DNA of 64,000 bases from Eulemur rufifrons (GCF_041146395.1 NC_090996.1:29660738-29724737); one strand, 5' to 3'. Counted from the stretch's first letter, positions 41,946-52,689 are shown. Numbers and translations are program-made. The notes: generated by a model from the sequence alone, not told the origin.

Positions 41946-42584
41946 AAAACAGCAATGCTACATCAGGGCAACTTGCAGAAAAGCATGCAATGGAAGAAGA
42001 GAATAAATTTGCAAATATATGCAAATGTATGCATGGGTTGATGAGAAAATTGAGGTGGAGGAAAAATAAAGATAAGGATTCATTGAAAGCCATTGGCTAA
42101 GCTTAATCTTTAAGATTTATTGCCGTTGACTACAGGGTGTAATGATTTGAGACAGGCCATGAATTAAACCGAGCTGCTTAGAGGCCAGAGTGGACCAAGC
42201 AAAACAACCAGATTCGATGCCATAAAATAAAATCCAACTAGGCGCCAAGGAGTCCTAGATCACTTTGGTTGGTATTTATTTTCCAAAGACACAAAAGAAA
42301 GCTTCAAGGGCCTTTATGCAATGAGTAGTTACTTTTTTTTTTTTTTTTTTTTTTTTGGTGGCCTACTGTGATTCCAATCAATTTTATTTCAGACTTGGTT
42401 AGATAAGCACATTGATACACAAAGAAAAGAATTATCTGGGTAACTTTGCATCCTTATTCCTCTTTTCCCTCCTCACCCCCACAAAGCCCAGTGTGCTGGA
42501 ATAAAAGTTTCAGAAATCTCATTACCTCTTAGTTGAATGGCTCTTTTTAACTTTTATAATCAATTTTGACATCTACTCTTAATA
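41946..42584. other. unassigned sequence with poly-T tract
   Basis: A run of about 25 T at 42332-42356 could be the tail of a minus-strand retroposon, but the adjoining sequence matches nothing I know. The rest is AT-rich and unrecognised. Confidence 0.4.
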
Positions 42585-42770
42585 TTAATAGTAATTTATT
42601 TATCGCCTAATAAATGCCAGGCCCACATGCATTACTCACATGCTCTAATGTGATTTAAACAATAGACCTGATGTGGTAAATATTATGACTTGCATTTTTG
42701 CAGATGAAACGGGTCCAGGGAATTAGCAATCTGGAGGTGGAGACGGAATCCAAGCCTAGGTCAGCTGACA
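42585..42770 (-). repeat. MIR SINE, antisense
   Basis: ATTTATTTATCGCCTAATAA, ATGCCAGGCCCACATGCATT, TTGCATTTTTGCAGATGAAA and GGAATTAGCAATCTGGAGGT match the reversed MIR. Confidence 0.75.
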
Positions 42771-43309
42771 ACTTCATCTGGGATTTTTCAGTGACAAATT
42801 TGGTGAAGGGAATAAAAAAACATCAAAGTAGCTTAAGCAATGCCACAATGTCCCTTCTTCATGTTCCTCTTTCATCTTGCCTTATTTCTGCAGCTTGTAT
42901 CCATGGAAGTCACACTGCGGAGTTCAACTTTTGCTTTATAGGAGCTAGGGGTCCATAGCATGATTCCTTCCTTAGTGCAATCCTGGCAAGCTCATGAGAA
43001 ATCGAGCGAACTGGTTCATTTATTAGGAGGTTCATGACAGCAAATCAGACCATTGGAGCTGATTCAAAAAAATTTAATGGATTCCAAGACTAAAAATGGA
43101 CCCTCCAGGAAGGAGGGTCCCTTATCAAGCCAATATTCTCCAGGCCAGTCTTGGGCAACCGAAGCTGGTAATTTAATTAGAAGCTCTTTGGACTGTGAAA
43201 AGTGATCATTTTTCATCATGGCTTCAAGGACACCATTTTTCTGGCAGCCATCCAACCACCTTCACAGTAAACGGTCAGAAATTACCCGGAGCATACCGTA
43301 TGATGTCAT
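42771..43309. other. unassigned sequence
   Basis: No repeat family or gene recognised. A short inverted repeat around 43099-43117 (GGACCCTCC and GGAGGGTCC) could form a small hairpin. Confidence 0.45.
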
Positions 43310-43525
43310 GGGTAGGGCATGGACTGTGCAATCAGACAGAGCTCTCTCCTCTGAAACCAGCATCTTGGCAGTGTCAAGCAACCACCCTGAACCTCACCTT
43401 CCCAATCTGTAAAGCAGGATGAATCATAATTCCTGCCTTGACTCCTTGTCATGGGAGTTCTGAATGCCATACGTGCAAGGTGTCTTGACACGTGGTAGGA
43501 TCTCAGCAAAGAGTAGCAGTTACGG
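43310..43525 (+). repeat. MIR SINE
   Basis: GTAGGGCATGGACTGTGCAA followed by TCAGACAGAGC, then AACCTCACCTTCCCAATCTG and CACGTGGTAGGATCTCAGCA match MIR with substitutions. Confidence 0.7.
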
Positions 43526-43569
43526 AGGTAACATCCACATTAGCTGGAGGAAATGCACTTTGTTTTTTA

Positions 43570-43815
43570 GCTAACAGTGCTCCGGCATTCACCATGTGCC
43601 GGGCACTCTTCTAAATGCTTCACGTATATTATTTCATTTACAAACTCCCAGTAACCCTTTAATGTGGGCCTATTAGTATCTCCATTTTACAGATGAGGAA
43701 ACTGAGGCTCAGAGAAGATGTCTGGGGTCCCAGAGATAGCAGTGGTAGAGCCACGGCAGAGTTAACCCAATCAGGTCCCAGACTCTATGCTCTTAACTAC
43801 AACACTACACCGACT
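43570..43815 (-). repeat. MIR SINE, antisense
   Basis: ACCATGTGCCGGGCACTCTT, TCTCCATTTTACAGATGAGG and AAACTGAGGCTCAGAGAAGA give a near full-length reversed MIR, one of the best preserved here. Confidence 0.95.
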
Positions 43816-43884
43816 CTACTGCTTAAACCTGCAGCTACTCGGAGACCAGAAAGGTAATAAGACCGAAAATTCTCTTGCTCCTTG

Positions 43885-44060
43885 AGATCTGCCAGGCGCC
43901 TTACACGCCCTATGTCATTAGCCCTTGTTACAAGATGAGAAAACTGAGATACCGGGAGGATAAGTAGCCTGACCCAGGTTATACAGCTAGTAAGTGAATT
44001 CAGATCTGCATCTGTCTGAGTTTAGAGCCCATGTTCTTGTCCACTCTGCTATTTTGAGTC
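43885..44060 (-). repeat. MIR SINE, antisense
   Basis: TACAAGATGAGAAAACTGAG, CAGGTTATACAGCTAGTAAG and CTGAGTTTAGAGCCCATGTT match the reversed MIR. Confidence 0.85.
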
Positions 44061-44399
44061 CTAGAAAGCCTCACCTTTCTTGGGTCTCCCTCCAGGGCAG
44101 TGGAGGGACTTCTGGCCAGAGGACGAGCAGCAATGAACTCAAAAGAGCATCAGGTCATGGTCAGGGTGGGCGGCCGCCCTCTGCTGGAGGTCCGAGCAAA
44201 CTCAGGGAATGACAGTGATGGGAGACACTCAGAGGCCATCCCATTCGGAACCCGGTCCACAATAAGGGAACTGAACAGAGAGGAGAAGAGATATGGTCTG
44301 ATGAAACCAGTGCTGAGTCCTCCCTGGAGGTGACCTCTGTTTAAAAATATCCTCTAATATTCTGTGATAGTTATTTTCAAAAAAAGTTGTGAAATATGG
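44061..44399. other. unassigned sequence containing a CTCF-like motif
   Basis: No repeat recognised. GC-rich from 44100 to 44260 and includes the motif at 44172-44190 listed separately. Confidence 0.4.
44172..44190 (-). promoter_or_regulatory. CTCF-like binding motif
   Basis: The minus strand reads CCTCCAGCAGAGGGCGGCC, with the CCAGCAGAGGGCGGC core matching the CTCF consensus (CCA, S, Y, AG, R, K, GGC) at every core position. It lies outside any repeat I recognise. Motif matches alone over-predict binding. Confidence 0.5.
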
Positions 44400-44605
44400 G
44401 GAAAGCTTTACGTCAAAATATAATAACTGTAGCATTTTGAATAATGGTAAGAACGATGTGAACCACTTCAATGTTCCGCAGCAAGGATTGTTTAGATACA
44501 TCATGGTGCGTCCAGACAACAGAATATCGTGCAGTTAATCATGATGCGGGAAATGTGTGTGACATAATGTTAAATGACAAAATCAGGACTCAAACTAATG
44601 GTGGC
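44400..44605 (+). mobile_element. old L1ME/HAL1-type ORF2 C-terminal fragment
   Basis: AGGATTGTTTAGATACATCA, TGGTGCGTCCAGACAACAGA and GCAGTTAATCATGATGCGGG resemble the L1ME/HAL1 segment around the 'tryptophan, isoleucine, asparagine' end of ORF2. Many substitutions. Confidence 0.5.
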
Positions 44606-44664
44606 TAAGAGCTTGCCTTAGGGGGTGAGCTTCCGGGTGAATTGTTCATTCTGCATCCTAATTA

Positions 44665-45415
44665 CTTTCCACACTGTCCAGTGTCCAATCAGTCGCCTGA
44701 CACAGTGTCTTGAGCCTGTGCACCTGTCTCCATCTCCACTGCCAATCCCTCTGCCCAGGTGACCCGCCCCTTCCACCTGGACAACAGCAACAGCCTCCCA
44801 ACTGCACTTCCAGACCTGAGGTCTGTTTCCTGCCTCAGTCCCACCTCCCATAAACAGCCAGGGTGATCTTTATAACACATGAACGTGAGCGTGATACGCC
44901 CTTGCCTGAGCCTCCCAACGGCTCCCATGGCCGTCAGGATAAAGTCGCAGCTCTGTAACGTAGCACACAACTGCTCTCGCCAGCCTGGTCTCATTTTCAG
45001 CATTTTGCACCTCTCACTCCACATTGCAGCCATGCAGAAACTTCTGGAGCCCCTCTGCCTTTCTTTCCAAGCCCTTCTTCCCGGGGACCCAGCCACGTGG
45101 CATTCCTGCTGCCTGGCACATGGCCCTTCCGTCTCTCTGCCTCCTGCTGTCTCTCCAGCCTCAGCTTGGCCATTATTCCTGCTCTGGGGCCCTCCCTGGA
45201 CCCCTCTACTAAGCCAGGGTCCCTCCCCAGGGCTCCTATGCTCCCCTTTCCCCACTTACCTTACTATTCATCCTCAATTATAATCATCTGTGCTCATGCC
45301 CGCCCCTGCCACTAGAGTAACCTCCACAGGAACAGGGCCATGTCTTTCTTATATTCCAGCCCCCAGCACCGTGTACTTAGTAGGCACTCAGTAAATATTT
45401 GCTGAAGTGATGCAC
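44665..45415 (+). repeat. long L2 LINE 3' segment
   Basis: CCAGGGTGATCTTTATAACA, GAGCCTCCCAACGGCTCCCA, TCAGGATAAAGTCGCAGCTC, CATGTCTTTCTTATATTCCA and TAGTAGGCACTCAGTAAATA run collinearly over about 750 bases to the L2 3' end. A 134-codon frame across it is derived from L2 and is not a gene. Confidence 0.9.
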
Positions 45416-45554
45416 CAGGTAACTCAATGAGGAGGCTGGTTTGGGTTGGAAGATCTAAATTATCCAGTTATTTGAAAGGAAAATAAACCTTTGGGAAGGC
45501 TTAAATGACCCATCTCTGTTATGTAAAAGGAGCACTTCCCCTCTGTGTTATAAG

Positions 45555-45765
45555 GATGTAGCTCCCCCATAACCTGAAATGCATGGAAACCCCCGGGGGA
45601 GGCGGGGGGTGTGTGTCAAAGAAACACATTAAAAATTCAGATGCCCGAGCACTACCCACTGGGATTCTAATTCAGCAAGTTTGGGGTGAGGCCCAGTAAT
45701 CTGAATTTATAAAGATTTCCGCAGGGGACTTTGACATCTACACCCAACTTGGAATCCCACTGAAA
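45555..45765 (+). mobile_element. MER5B-like hAT-Charlie element
   Basis: AAAAATTCAGATGCCCGAGC, GGATTCTAATTCAGCAAGTT, TGGGGTGAGGCCCAGTAATC and TGAATTTATAAAGATTTCCG match the MER5B body. The terminal inverted repeats are decayed. Confidence 0.75.
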
Positions 45766-46414
45766 TGCAGATAAACCCTCGCCTCCTGCTTGGCCCAAGG
45801 GAGGGACTCTAAAAGTGTTAGTTCTGCTCATTCACTTCCCTGCCAGATGAGAGCAGGCTTGGTGTTTCCTAATTCCTTTCTTCGAGGGTCCCACATTTTG
45901 TACCTATTAAGTGACACATGTGAAGTAGAACCCAGAGCTGCAAATCCAACCTTCCTTGAGCCCACTCTGAAACAGAAATGCACCCCAAGCCATCAGACTG
46001 AAGGACCTCCGATCCTGCCTGCTTATTAACGATATTACGGAGGCAGCTGGCCAACCACGTTAGTATGACAGGTCTATTTTCATATGGAAAAGAAAATTAC
46101 AGAGAGGCATAAACATTTGCTAACTAGAGAGATGTTATTATAGCTCGCAAATTGCATTCAGATGTTCAGTAATACTAGAGTTAATGGATTTCTGAGAGTT
46201 CTTCGGCAAGTGAGCCCATCTAAGGAAAACCTTTCTTTTCTCCGTTTTTATGAAAAGGGTGGTACCCAGCAGCCCCGATCCAGCAGTGGGGAATCCTGAG
46301 TCTGCAAGGGCCTGGGGGCTGCAGGAGGACAGCACCCCCTCTGCTTCAGTTCAACGCAGGGCTGTCAGGGAAGCCCCTCGTCCACACACTCTGCAGGTCC
46401 GCAGGGGTTAGAAA
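45766..46414. other. unassigned sequence
   Basis: No repeat family or gene recognised. 46060-46200 is AT-rich and repeat-free. Confidence 0.45.
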
Positions 46415-46680
46415 GAAGAGAGCAGTTACTGTCTACTGAGTACTTACTATGTGTGCAGCACTGTGCCGAGCACGTTACACTCACAGCTCATTTTATCTCC
46501 CCCTGCACCTCAGGGAGTGGTATTATCTCCTTTTTATAGATAAGGAAACCGAGGCACAGGAAGTTCAGGGGTCTTCCTTAAAATCTGACAGTCAAGAAGT
46601 CCAAGAGGTAGGATTTCAACTTATACCATCCAACCTCAGAGCCCAAACTGCAAACCACCAAATTCCACGTGTGAGGCCTA
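46415..46680 (-). repeat. MIR SINE, antisense
   Basis: CTGAGTACTTACTATGTGTG, CAGCACTGTGCCGAGCACGT, TTTATAGATAAGGAAACCGA and GGCACAGGAAGTTCAGGGGT match the reversed MIR. The far end carries extra bases. Confidence 0.9.
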
Positions 46681-46699
46681 AACAGTCCGGCAGGGCAGC

Positions 46700-46785
46700 T
46701 ACCATGGTACCCATTTTACAGGTGTGTCACATCAGTCTCAAAACAACTTTTGCCTAAGAGGCAAAGTCAGGGTTTGGACCAGATT
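46700..46785 (-). repeat. MIR SINE, antisense fragment
   Basis: GTACCCATTTTACAGGTGTG and GGCAAAGTCAGGGTTTGGAC resemble a second, partial reversed MIR. Confidence 0.5.
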
Positions 46786-46794
46786 GGTATGTGC

Positions 46795-46925
46795 TTGCCC
46801 AGCCATTCAGTGAACATACACTGTTGAAATCCTGCTCTGTGGCCTGCTCTGAGCTGGGCAGTGAGGGACACAGAGACACCATCCCAGTCCTCGGGGACTT
46901 TAAGCTCTGGGCTGCTCCGGGACGC
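46795..46925 (-). repeat. L2 LINE 3' end, antisense
   Basis: GCCCAGCCATTCAGTGAACA, GAGCTGGGCAGTGAGGGACA and CCAGTCCTCGGGGACTTTAA match the reversed L2 3' end. Confidence 0.6.
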
Positions 46926-47149
46926 CCTCAGGCTTGGGAAGCCCTTGGAAAGAACATTAAGGGTGTTGCTGTTTATGGCCATTGTGCCCTCTCTCCCCTC
47001 GTTCTGCTTCCCGTGACCCCACCCGTTGGCCACCCAGCAGACTTGCTCTGGCCCACATCAAGAGGTCGATCCAAATAATCCTCCCCAGGCCACCTTCAGG
47101 GACCGCTCTCTGTACCCGAAGCCATAAGATCAAGTGATTGCCAGCATAT

Positions 47150-47517
47150 TAGCCAGCAGGGGCTGCCGTGAGAAGATGCCAGAATGAGTGGCTTCAACAA
47201 CAGAAATTTATTTTCTCACAATTCTGGAGGCTGGAAGTCCTAGATCAAGATGCCAGCAAAGTCACCTCCTGGCAAAGGCTTTCCTCCTGCCTTGTGGACA
47301 GTCACCTTCCCAATGTGTCCTCGAGTGGCAGAGAGAGAGCGAGTGCTGGTGTCTCTTCCTTTGCTATAAGGACACTGGTCCTGTGGATTGGGGCCTCACC
47401 CTCATGACTTCCTTTAACCTTAACTATCTCCTTAAAGGCCCTATCTCCAAATACAGTCTGCTGGGGGTTAGGGTCAACATATGAACTTTGGCGGGGACAC
47501 AATTCAGCTTATAACAG
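47150..47517 (-). mobile_element. MLT1-type MaLR solo LTR, antisense
   Basis: AGGGGCTGCCGTGAGAAGAT, CAACAGAAATTTATTTTCTC followed by ACAATTCTGGAGGCTGGAAG, CCCTATCTCCAAATACAGTC and CAACATATGAACTTTGGCGG to ACACAATTCAGC give a complete reversed MLT1 LTR. Same family type and orientation as 903-1273. Confidence 0.9.
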
Positions 47518-47589
47518 CCACCCTACACTTCCCCCATTGTGGAAGCCATTGAACGTTAGAAGCAGAAGATTCTGGGTCATCCCACCCGC

Positions 47590-47700
47590 CCCCTTCTCAT
47601 TTGCAGATGGAAAACCTAAGACTCATACTAGGAAGTTGCCTTATCCAGGGCCAAAAATTCAGGAAGGGCCAGAGCTGAGCCAGGAACCAGAGACAAACCT
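47590..47700 (-). repeat. MIR SINE, antisense fragment
   Basis: TCTCATTTGCAGATGGAAAA and GGAAGTTGCCTTATCCAGGG followed by GCCAGAGCTGAGCCAGGAAC resemble the reversed MIR core. Confidence 0.6.
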
Positions 47701-47714
47701 TGGTTTCACATCTA

Positions 47715-47830
47715 ATGGGCCACACAAACTTGTCCAAATGCCTTAGCCCCTCTGAGCTGCAGTTTCCTCACCAGGGAGGTGGAAGAATTGTAGAAATACC
47801 TGTCAGAAATGTTGGGGGAGCATCTAGGGA
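47715..47830 (+). repeat. MIR SINE fragment
   Basis: TGTCCAAATGCCTTAGCCCC followed by TCTGAGCTGCAGTTTCCTCA matches the MIR core in sense. Confidence 0.65.
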
Positions 47831-48479
47831 GGACCACAAGGACGTTGCCGCTCCTCCCTTGGGGGTGAGAGCTTAGTCCCTCCAGGTCTCCATCTTTGAC
47901 TGCATCCTGATGGCTAAAACAGAAACCCACGCCCCCATCTCCTTCCACTTGTGGTAGGTAGAAACTCCTGCTCTATGGCTCCTTATCATGTGAAGCTCTT
48001 ATCATTTGCAGCTTACCTTATCCCAGTGTTTGGAATGATGACTTTCACTTTTATCAGCTGATGGGCCAGGTCTCCTTCCTCTATAGTGAGGAGAGAGAAG
48101 AGAAGGCAGAGTCCCAGGCTCAGACGTGGAGACCTGCCTTCTGTCACCTTGCTGTGCAGCCTTGCTTGTCCTCTCTGGGCTCTGGTCCACAGCTACCAAA
48201 GGAGCAATTTGGGATGGAGGGTGATGAAGAGCCCTTTCAGCCCTGACACTCTCGATACAGCATCTTTTAAACTGGAATGGATGAAGAGTAGTAGAGCTCC
48301 AGGTTTTGACATGTTCTTGCTGGCAAAATGGGGTGGATCGTGCTTGCCACGACTCCCGCGTGTGACGGTGAATTCCTTTAGGGATGTGATCTCGTGAGAG
48401 TCACCCTAGATTCTCCATGCCTGGTATACCTCACTTTTATTATTTTCTAAATTGACTTCTATACTTAGTTATTCCTTGC
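47831..48479. other. mostly unassigned sequence
   Basis: A probable MIR fragment at 48090-48210 (GCAGAGTCCCAGGCTCAGAC, CTTGTCCTCTCTGGGCTCTG). The rest is unrecognised. A 103-codon frame at 48086-48397 has no domain. Confidence 0.4.
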
Positions 48480-48850
48480 TACAGTGGGTTGAACGTCATC
48501 CTGCACAAAGACACATCCACCCGAACCTCAGAATGTGAGTTTATTTGGAATGAGGAACATTGCAGATATAATTAAGGATCTTGAGGTAAGATTATCCTGG
48601 ACTAGGATGAGCCCCAAATCTAATGATGGATATCCTTAAAGAGACAAAAATGGAGAGGACACACAGAGTGTAAAACCATAAGAAGTCAGAGACAGAGATT
48701 GGAGTGATGTAGCCATAAGCCCAGGAATCCCAAGAATGACTTGCAACCACCAGAAACCAGGAAAGAGACATGGAGGTTCCAGTGGAGAATTCATTCCATG
48801 TCTCTTTCCTGGTTTCTGGTGACATGTGTTTAGCTTCCCAAAGATATTCT
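48480..48850 (+). mobile_element. MLT1-type MaLR LTR with internal palindrome
   Basis: AGAATGTGAGTTTATTTGGA, TGAGCCCCAAATCTAATGAT, GGAGAGGACACACAGAGTGT, AGATTGGAGTGATGTAGCCA and CAACCACCAGAAACCAGGAA follow an MLT1 LTR in sense. The expected 3' third (the polyadenylation region and terminal ACTAATACA) is absent. In its place lies the right arm of a perfect inverted repeat (48748-48774 and 48795-48821). Confidence 0.8.
48748..48821. repeat. perfect 27-bp inverted repeat, 20-bp spacer
   Basis: The left arm 48748-48774 is the exact reverse complement of the right arm 48795-48821 (left arm begins CACCAGAAACCAGG, right arm ends CCTGGTTTCTGGTG). The left arm is ordinary MLT1 sequence; the right arm is not expected there in an MLT1. 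Single-strand DNA or RNA could fold into a 27-bp hairpin. Confidence 0.95.
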
Positions 48851-49390
48851 AAAAATCTATATATCCCTATCATTAGAAGTTTTATCTAAGCACTGTTCAG
48901 CACCTTGCTTTTTTTCTGCTGAAAAAAAATATATCATGGATGGGACTCCTTATCAGGGTATACAGAGAGCTATTTTCTCCTTCCCAAATCTTCCCAAATC
49001 CCACAATGTGTGCCATTGCATGGGTGGATTAATTATATCACCAGTCCCCTCTTGTTAGACACTTAGATTGTTTCTAGTCTGTGCTGTTATAAACGATGAA
49101 CATCTTCATTCATGCACAGAAAAGAGCACATTTGTAGGAAAAACTACTCAATACTGGAACACTTGGGTCAAAGGGATGTATGCTTTTTTTTGTTTGTTTT
49201 GGCAGATATTACCAAATAGCTTTCCAAAATTTTTGCATATTTCACACTCCTTCCAACACTATGTCAAAATGCCTATTTCCCCACACCCCAGCCAAACCAC
49301 ATTACTGGCATTTCAATTGCCATTCTGCCTCCGTAGTGGTTTGACAGTTACTCATCTTGCCCTTATATAAATCCTTCTGTACAGAAGAGA
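48851..49390 (-). mobile_element. old L1ME/HAL1-type ORF2 and 3' segment, antisense
   Basis: CACCAGTCCCCTCTTGTTAG, GACACTTAGATTGTTTCTAG, TGTTATAAACGATGAACATC, GGGTCAAAGGGATGTATGC and TTTCCAAAATTTTTGCATAT match antisense L1ME ORF2. The leading part before 49020 is weak. A 100-codon frame over it is not a gene. Confidence 0.7.
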
Positions 49391-50008
49391 TTCCCTAAGG
49401 TGTACTAATGAAATTAAACACCTTTCATTAAATGCCAGGTTCAGGAAAAATTAGATTTTAATTCTGTTCCACCCCAGCTGTTAATTTTTTGTCACCAACC
49501 TGGGCTGCCCTCTCTAGATGGGAGTTTAGTGAGTCCCACTCAAGAGCAGAGACTTGGGTGTTATACGTACAGCATATGGCACTGAGGAAACAAGGCCAAG
49601 GACTTGGCATCACCACTGATGAAGTTGTTCCAACACAGAGCTCTGTTTGTTCATCCAGATGTGAATCATATTTTCCACTCTCATATTTTGCCCTATGTTG
49701 CTTCTCAGAAGGATAAGACTTGCATGGTCCTGGCAAGGGGTGAAGATGGAAGGTATCTGGAAAAATTATTTTATCAATATAGAATCAGTTCCTGGGGCCA
49801 CATCATTCAGGATCCCCAAGGTATATGAGATTTTGAGAAAGTCTGCTGGTCCATGTTCCTGTTTCTGAAGTTAGGAAATTTCAAGTCAACCCAATTCAGC
49901 AGAAATTCAACTCAATTCAATAGAAATGTGTGATGCCCTGATGGTACGTGTTAGGCTCTGTGATACGTCCCATGAATACAGTGGTAAGCTAAAACAGACA
50001 TGTGCAAT
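49391..50008. other. unassigned sequence
   Basis: No repeat family or gene recognised. A 92-codon minus-strand frame at 49458-49736 has no domain. A near-duplicate AACCCAATTCAGCAGAAATT and CAACTCAATTCAATAGAAAT lies at 49889-49926. Confidence 0.45.
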
Positions 50009-50235
50009 CCTCAGGGGTTCCTAACCCGGGGCCTCTGTATCCTTGAGTTGGATTCAAGGAGTTTCCTTAACTCCCTAAAATTACATGCACAACTGTGCCT
50101 GTGTGTGTTCATGTTTGTGTGTGACTTACTTTCTGGGGAGAAGACCCATAGGGTTCATCCTATTGTAAAAGATTCCACCCCACCCCCCACCACCTCCACC
50201 ACCACACACACAAAAAAGCTTAAGAATTGATGAAT
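50009..50235 (+). mobile_element. hAT-Charlie-like DNA transposon fossil
   Basis: Opens CTCAGGGGTTCCTAACCCGG and closes AAGCTTAAGAATTGATG, compatible with decayed hAT terminal repeats. The body includes CCTAAAATTACATGCACAAC, a TG-rich tract, and TTCTGGGGAGAAGACCCATA followed by GGGTTCATCC. The exact family is not named. A CA/CCA-rich stretch has expanded inside at 50174-50214. Confidence 0.55.
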
Positions 50236-50689
50236 CCAGGAGTAATGGTGTATCTACCTTCACCTTGAGGACTTTGGGAGCCCTTTTAAGGATTCTTATC
50301 ATCTCAGCATCCACAAGGCTCTTGCCTTTCTCCAACTACAGCACCTCCTGCCTGCTGCTTTACCCCTGGAAACCGACTCTTCCCTCCCTTAGTGGAAGTA
50401 AATACTCTTGCCATTCTTATGCTAAGTCACACAGTCATACAGTAGATGTCCACGTTTGGTGGCAAAGGAATTAAACCATTCAAAGTTCAGAAAAGAAGAC
50501 AAATTTCCAAATTCTGAACTTCTATACTTGCCTTCATTCACTCACTCCTCACCCGTGCCCTCAGTGACCAGCATACGTGTCCAGGTACACACACGTCGTG
50601 ACCCACTCACTGTCTTGTCCACTCACCCCTCAGGCAGCACACGCTCACTCATCCCCATTCACACTCATTCCCTCTGTCACACACTCATG
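50236..50689. other. unassigned sequence
   Basis: 50520-50700 is rich in CAC/TCA-type words (low-complexity). No gene recognised. Confidence 0.4.
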
Positions 50690-51060
50690 CAATCATTCAT
50701 TCATTCTTCAGACCCTTACCGAGTACATCTCACGTGTTTGGCACATGAGATTGTAGGGACGAATGGCCCATGTCCTCCCTTGAAGGGGAAATTTAGAGGG
50801 GAATCAGATGCTAAGACTAGAACTATAATACACTGTCTTCCACACCACAGAAAAATGATGTATTAATAGAAAGGGTCCATGCAAATTGCTGAGAAGGACC
50901 GAAGGAGCTTCACCCTTGGGAGAAATGGGGAATGCTTCACAAGGAAGTGATATTTGAGCTGGGTCTTAAAGGATAATGGGGAATTTTCCAGGCATAAGAG
51001 AGGGATAAGCATTCCATTAATAAGTAGATGAAACAGCATATGCGAGGACACGGAAGTGGG
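50690..51060 (-). repeat. L2 LINE 3' end, antisense
   Basis: AATCATTCATTCATTCTTCA, TGGCACATGAGATTGTAGGG, AAGGAAGTGATATTTGAGCT, GGGTCTTAAAGGATAATGGG and TTTTCCAGGCATAAGAGAGG match the reversed L2. Confidence 0.8.
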
Positions 51061-51639
51061 GAAATATCAGAGCATGGTTTTATTGAAGATACCAGCTTTT
51101 CCCTTCCTCGGTTATGACCTCATTCATTTTGACCTGAGAGTGTGGCTGCTTTGGGGAGAAGAGCTCAGCTAACGAGCCTACAGGAAATTCTGCAGCTCTT
51201 GGTGACACATCTGCTGCAGAGGCAGAGCACCAACAGCCAAGCTGTTTGCTTCCCTCAACATTACGTTGATTGCTCTCTAGATGCTACTTTTGCGTGATGA
51301 ACTCGCTTCAGAAGCACATTTGGCCTTCAGTGGTGACAAAAGCCCTGCCTGCGAGTGACTGATTTATAGTGAATGAAATAATCTCTTTCCATCTTCAGGA
51401 CTTAGTTTACGGGACTCCTGCCATGATTGAGTGCCTGAATTTCTAGTCTTTTCCACGACCCTGCATTTCCTCCTGCCTGTGGCTCCCGTTGGGCAGGGGA
51501 AGGAAAAAGGAAGCTTCATAAACAGAAATTGAATTTAGAAAAGGTGAAATGAAAGCTGCTTTACAAACATATGGAATGAAAATATCTGGGACTCAACCCT
51601 CTTGACCTGTACAACCTTATCTGACTAGGTCAATTATCA
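51061..51639. other. unassigned sequence
   Basis: No repeat family or gene recognised. Confidence 0.45.
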
Positions 51640-52120
51640 GGTCCAGGAAACTTTGAACCGAAAGTCACTCAAACCCTAACTCCAAATGGCTTAAAAATAA
51701 AGATACTTATTATCTCCCATGGAGAATCATAAAGTAGTAAAAACCTCACAGCTGGTCGATTCACCTGTTCAATGACATCCTAGAGAACTGGATGTTTCTC
51801 CTCCCTCTGCTCAACTGATCTCAGCTTTAGATTCATCCTCGGGCTGTCACAAGGTGGCTGCAGCAGTTCCAGGCATCACAAGCAAACATGACAATGCCTA
51901 GAAAAAATGGACAGCCCATATCTTCTTAGAGGAAAGCATACAATTTTCCCAGAATGCCTTCAGTAAGCCCTCATAGCCTCATTGGCCACAGCTGGGTCAC
52001 ATACCCACTTCTAAACCAATCACTGGCAAGGAGACTCAGGCCCACATGGAGTGGGGTCTCCTCCCCATGAGGAACTTGTCTACAGGGGAGGGGTGGCTAC
52101 CTGAGTAATATCGGGATTCT
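51640..52120 (-). repeat. ancient LTR (ERVL/MaLR group), antisense
   Basis: AACCGAAAGTCACTCAAACC, GGCTTAAAAATAAAGATACT, GTCACAAGGTGGCTGCAGCA followed by GTTCCAGGCATCACAAGC, and CATTGGCCACAGCTGGGTCA match an old LTR family in reverse, related to copies at 40185, 59160 and 63490. Family name uncertain. Confidence 0.55.
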
Positions 52121-52274
52121 GTAAATAAAAAAGAGGGCGAATGGTGTCAGCTTCCTCCTTCGCATCCCTAGCAGATCATACCTCGCCTATAGCAGCCCCC
52201 ATCCTGACGCAGCGAAGAAATCTGCCTACTCCTCCATCTCCCTCACGAGACAGAGCTCTGTGCAAGCAGGATTT

Positions 52275-52689
52275 TTTCCACCTTGGTGCCAGGCACTGTT
52301 CTGGGCACTGGAAGATCCAATAATGAATGAACAAAGCCCCTGTTCTTCAATGCTTACATTCTGGTAGGAGAGACAAAAATAAACAGAGAAATCAATGTGC
52401 AGTATAACATCAGCAGTGGTATGTCCTATGAACAGAAATAAAGCAAGAAAAGGTGATTAGGCGTGGTCATCGTGCTTCTGTAGAAAGTCTGGTCTAGGAA
52501 GGCCTCTCCAATAAAGTTACATTTGAACAGAGAGCTGGAGGAGGCAAAGGAGGAAGCCCGTGCCGTGCGGTCTAAGTGAAGTGCTCTCCGGCGCTGGCAG
52601 ACAGCAGGTGCAGAAACCCAGAGCATGATTGCCTTGTTTAAGGGGAAATAAGAAGTCCGGTGCAGCTGCTGAAAAAATGAGTAGGGGTG
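52275..52689 (-). repeat. L2 LINE, antisense, part 1 (split by hAT element)
   Basis: GCCAGGCACTGTTCTGGGCA, AATGCTTACATTCTGGTAGG, AGGAAGGCCTCTCCAATAAA and GTTACATTTGAACAGAGAGC match the reversed L2. It resumes at about 53050. Confidence 0.85.

Noticed and set aside
42332..42356. Poly-T run as the tail of a minus-strand processed pseudogene
   Set aside because: The sequence to its right matches no gene or repeat I know, and no target-site duplication was found.
44879..45283. 134-codon open frame
   Set aside because: It lies wholly within a collinear L2 3' segment. Pyrimidine-rich L2 sequence keeps several frames open.
47154..47170. Possible CTCF site (CCAGCAGGGGCTGC)
   Set aside because: One G short of the core and lies in the end of an MLT1 LTR.
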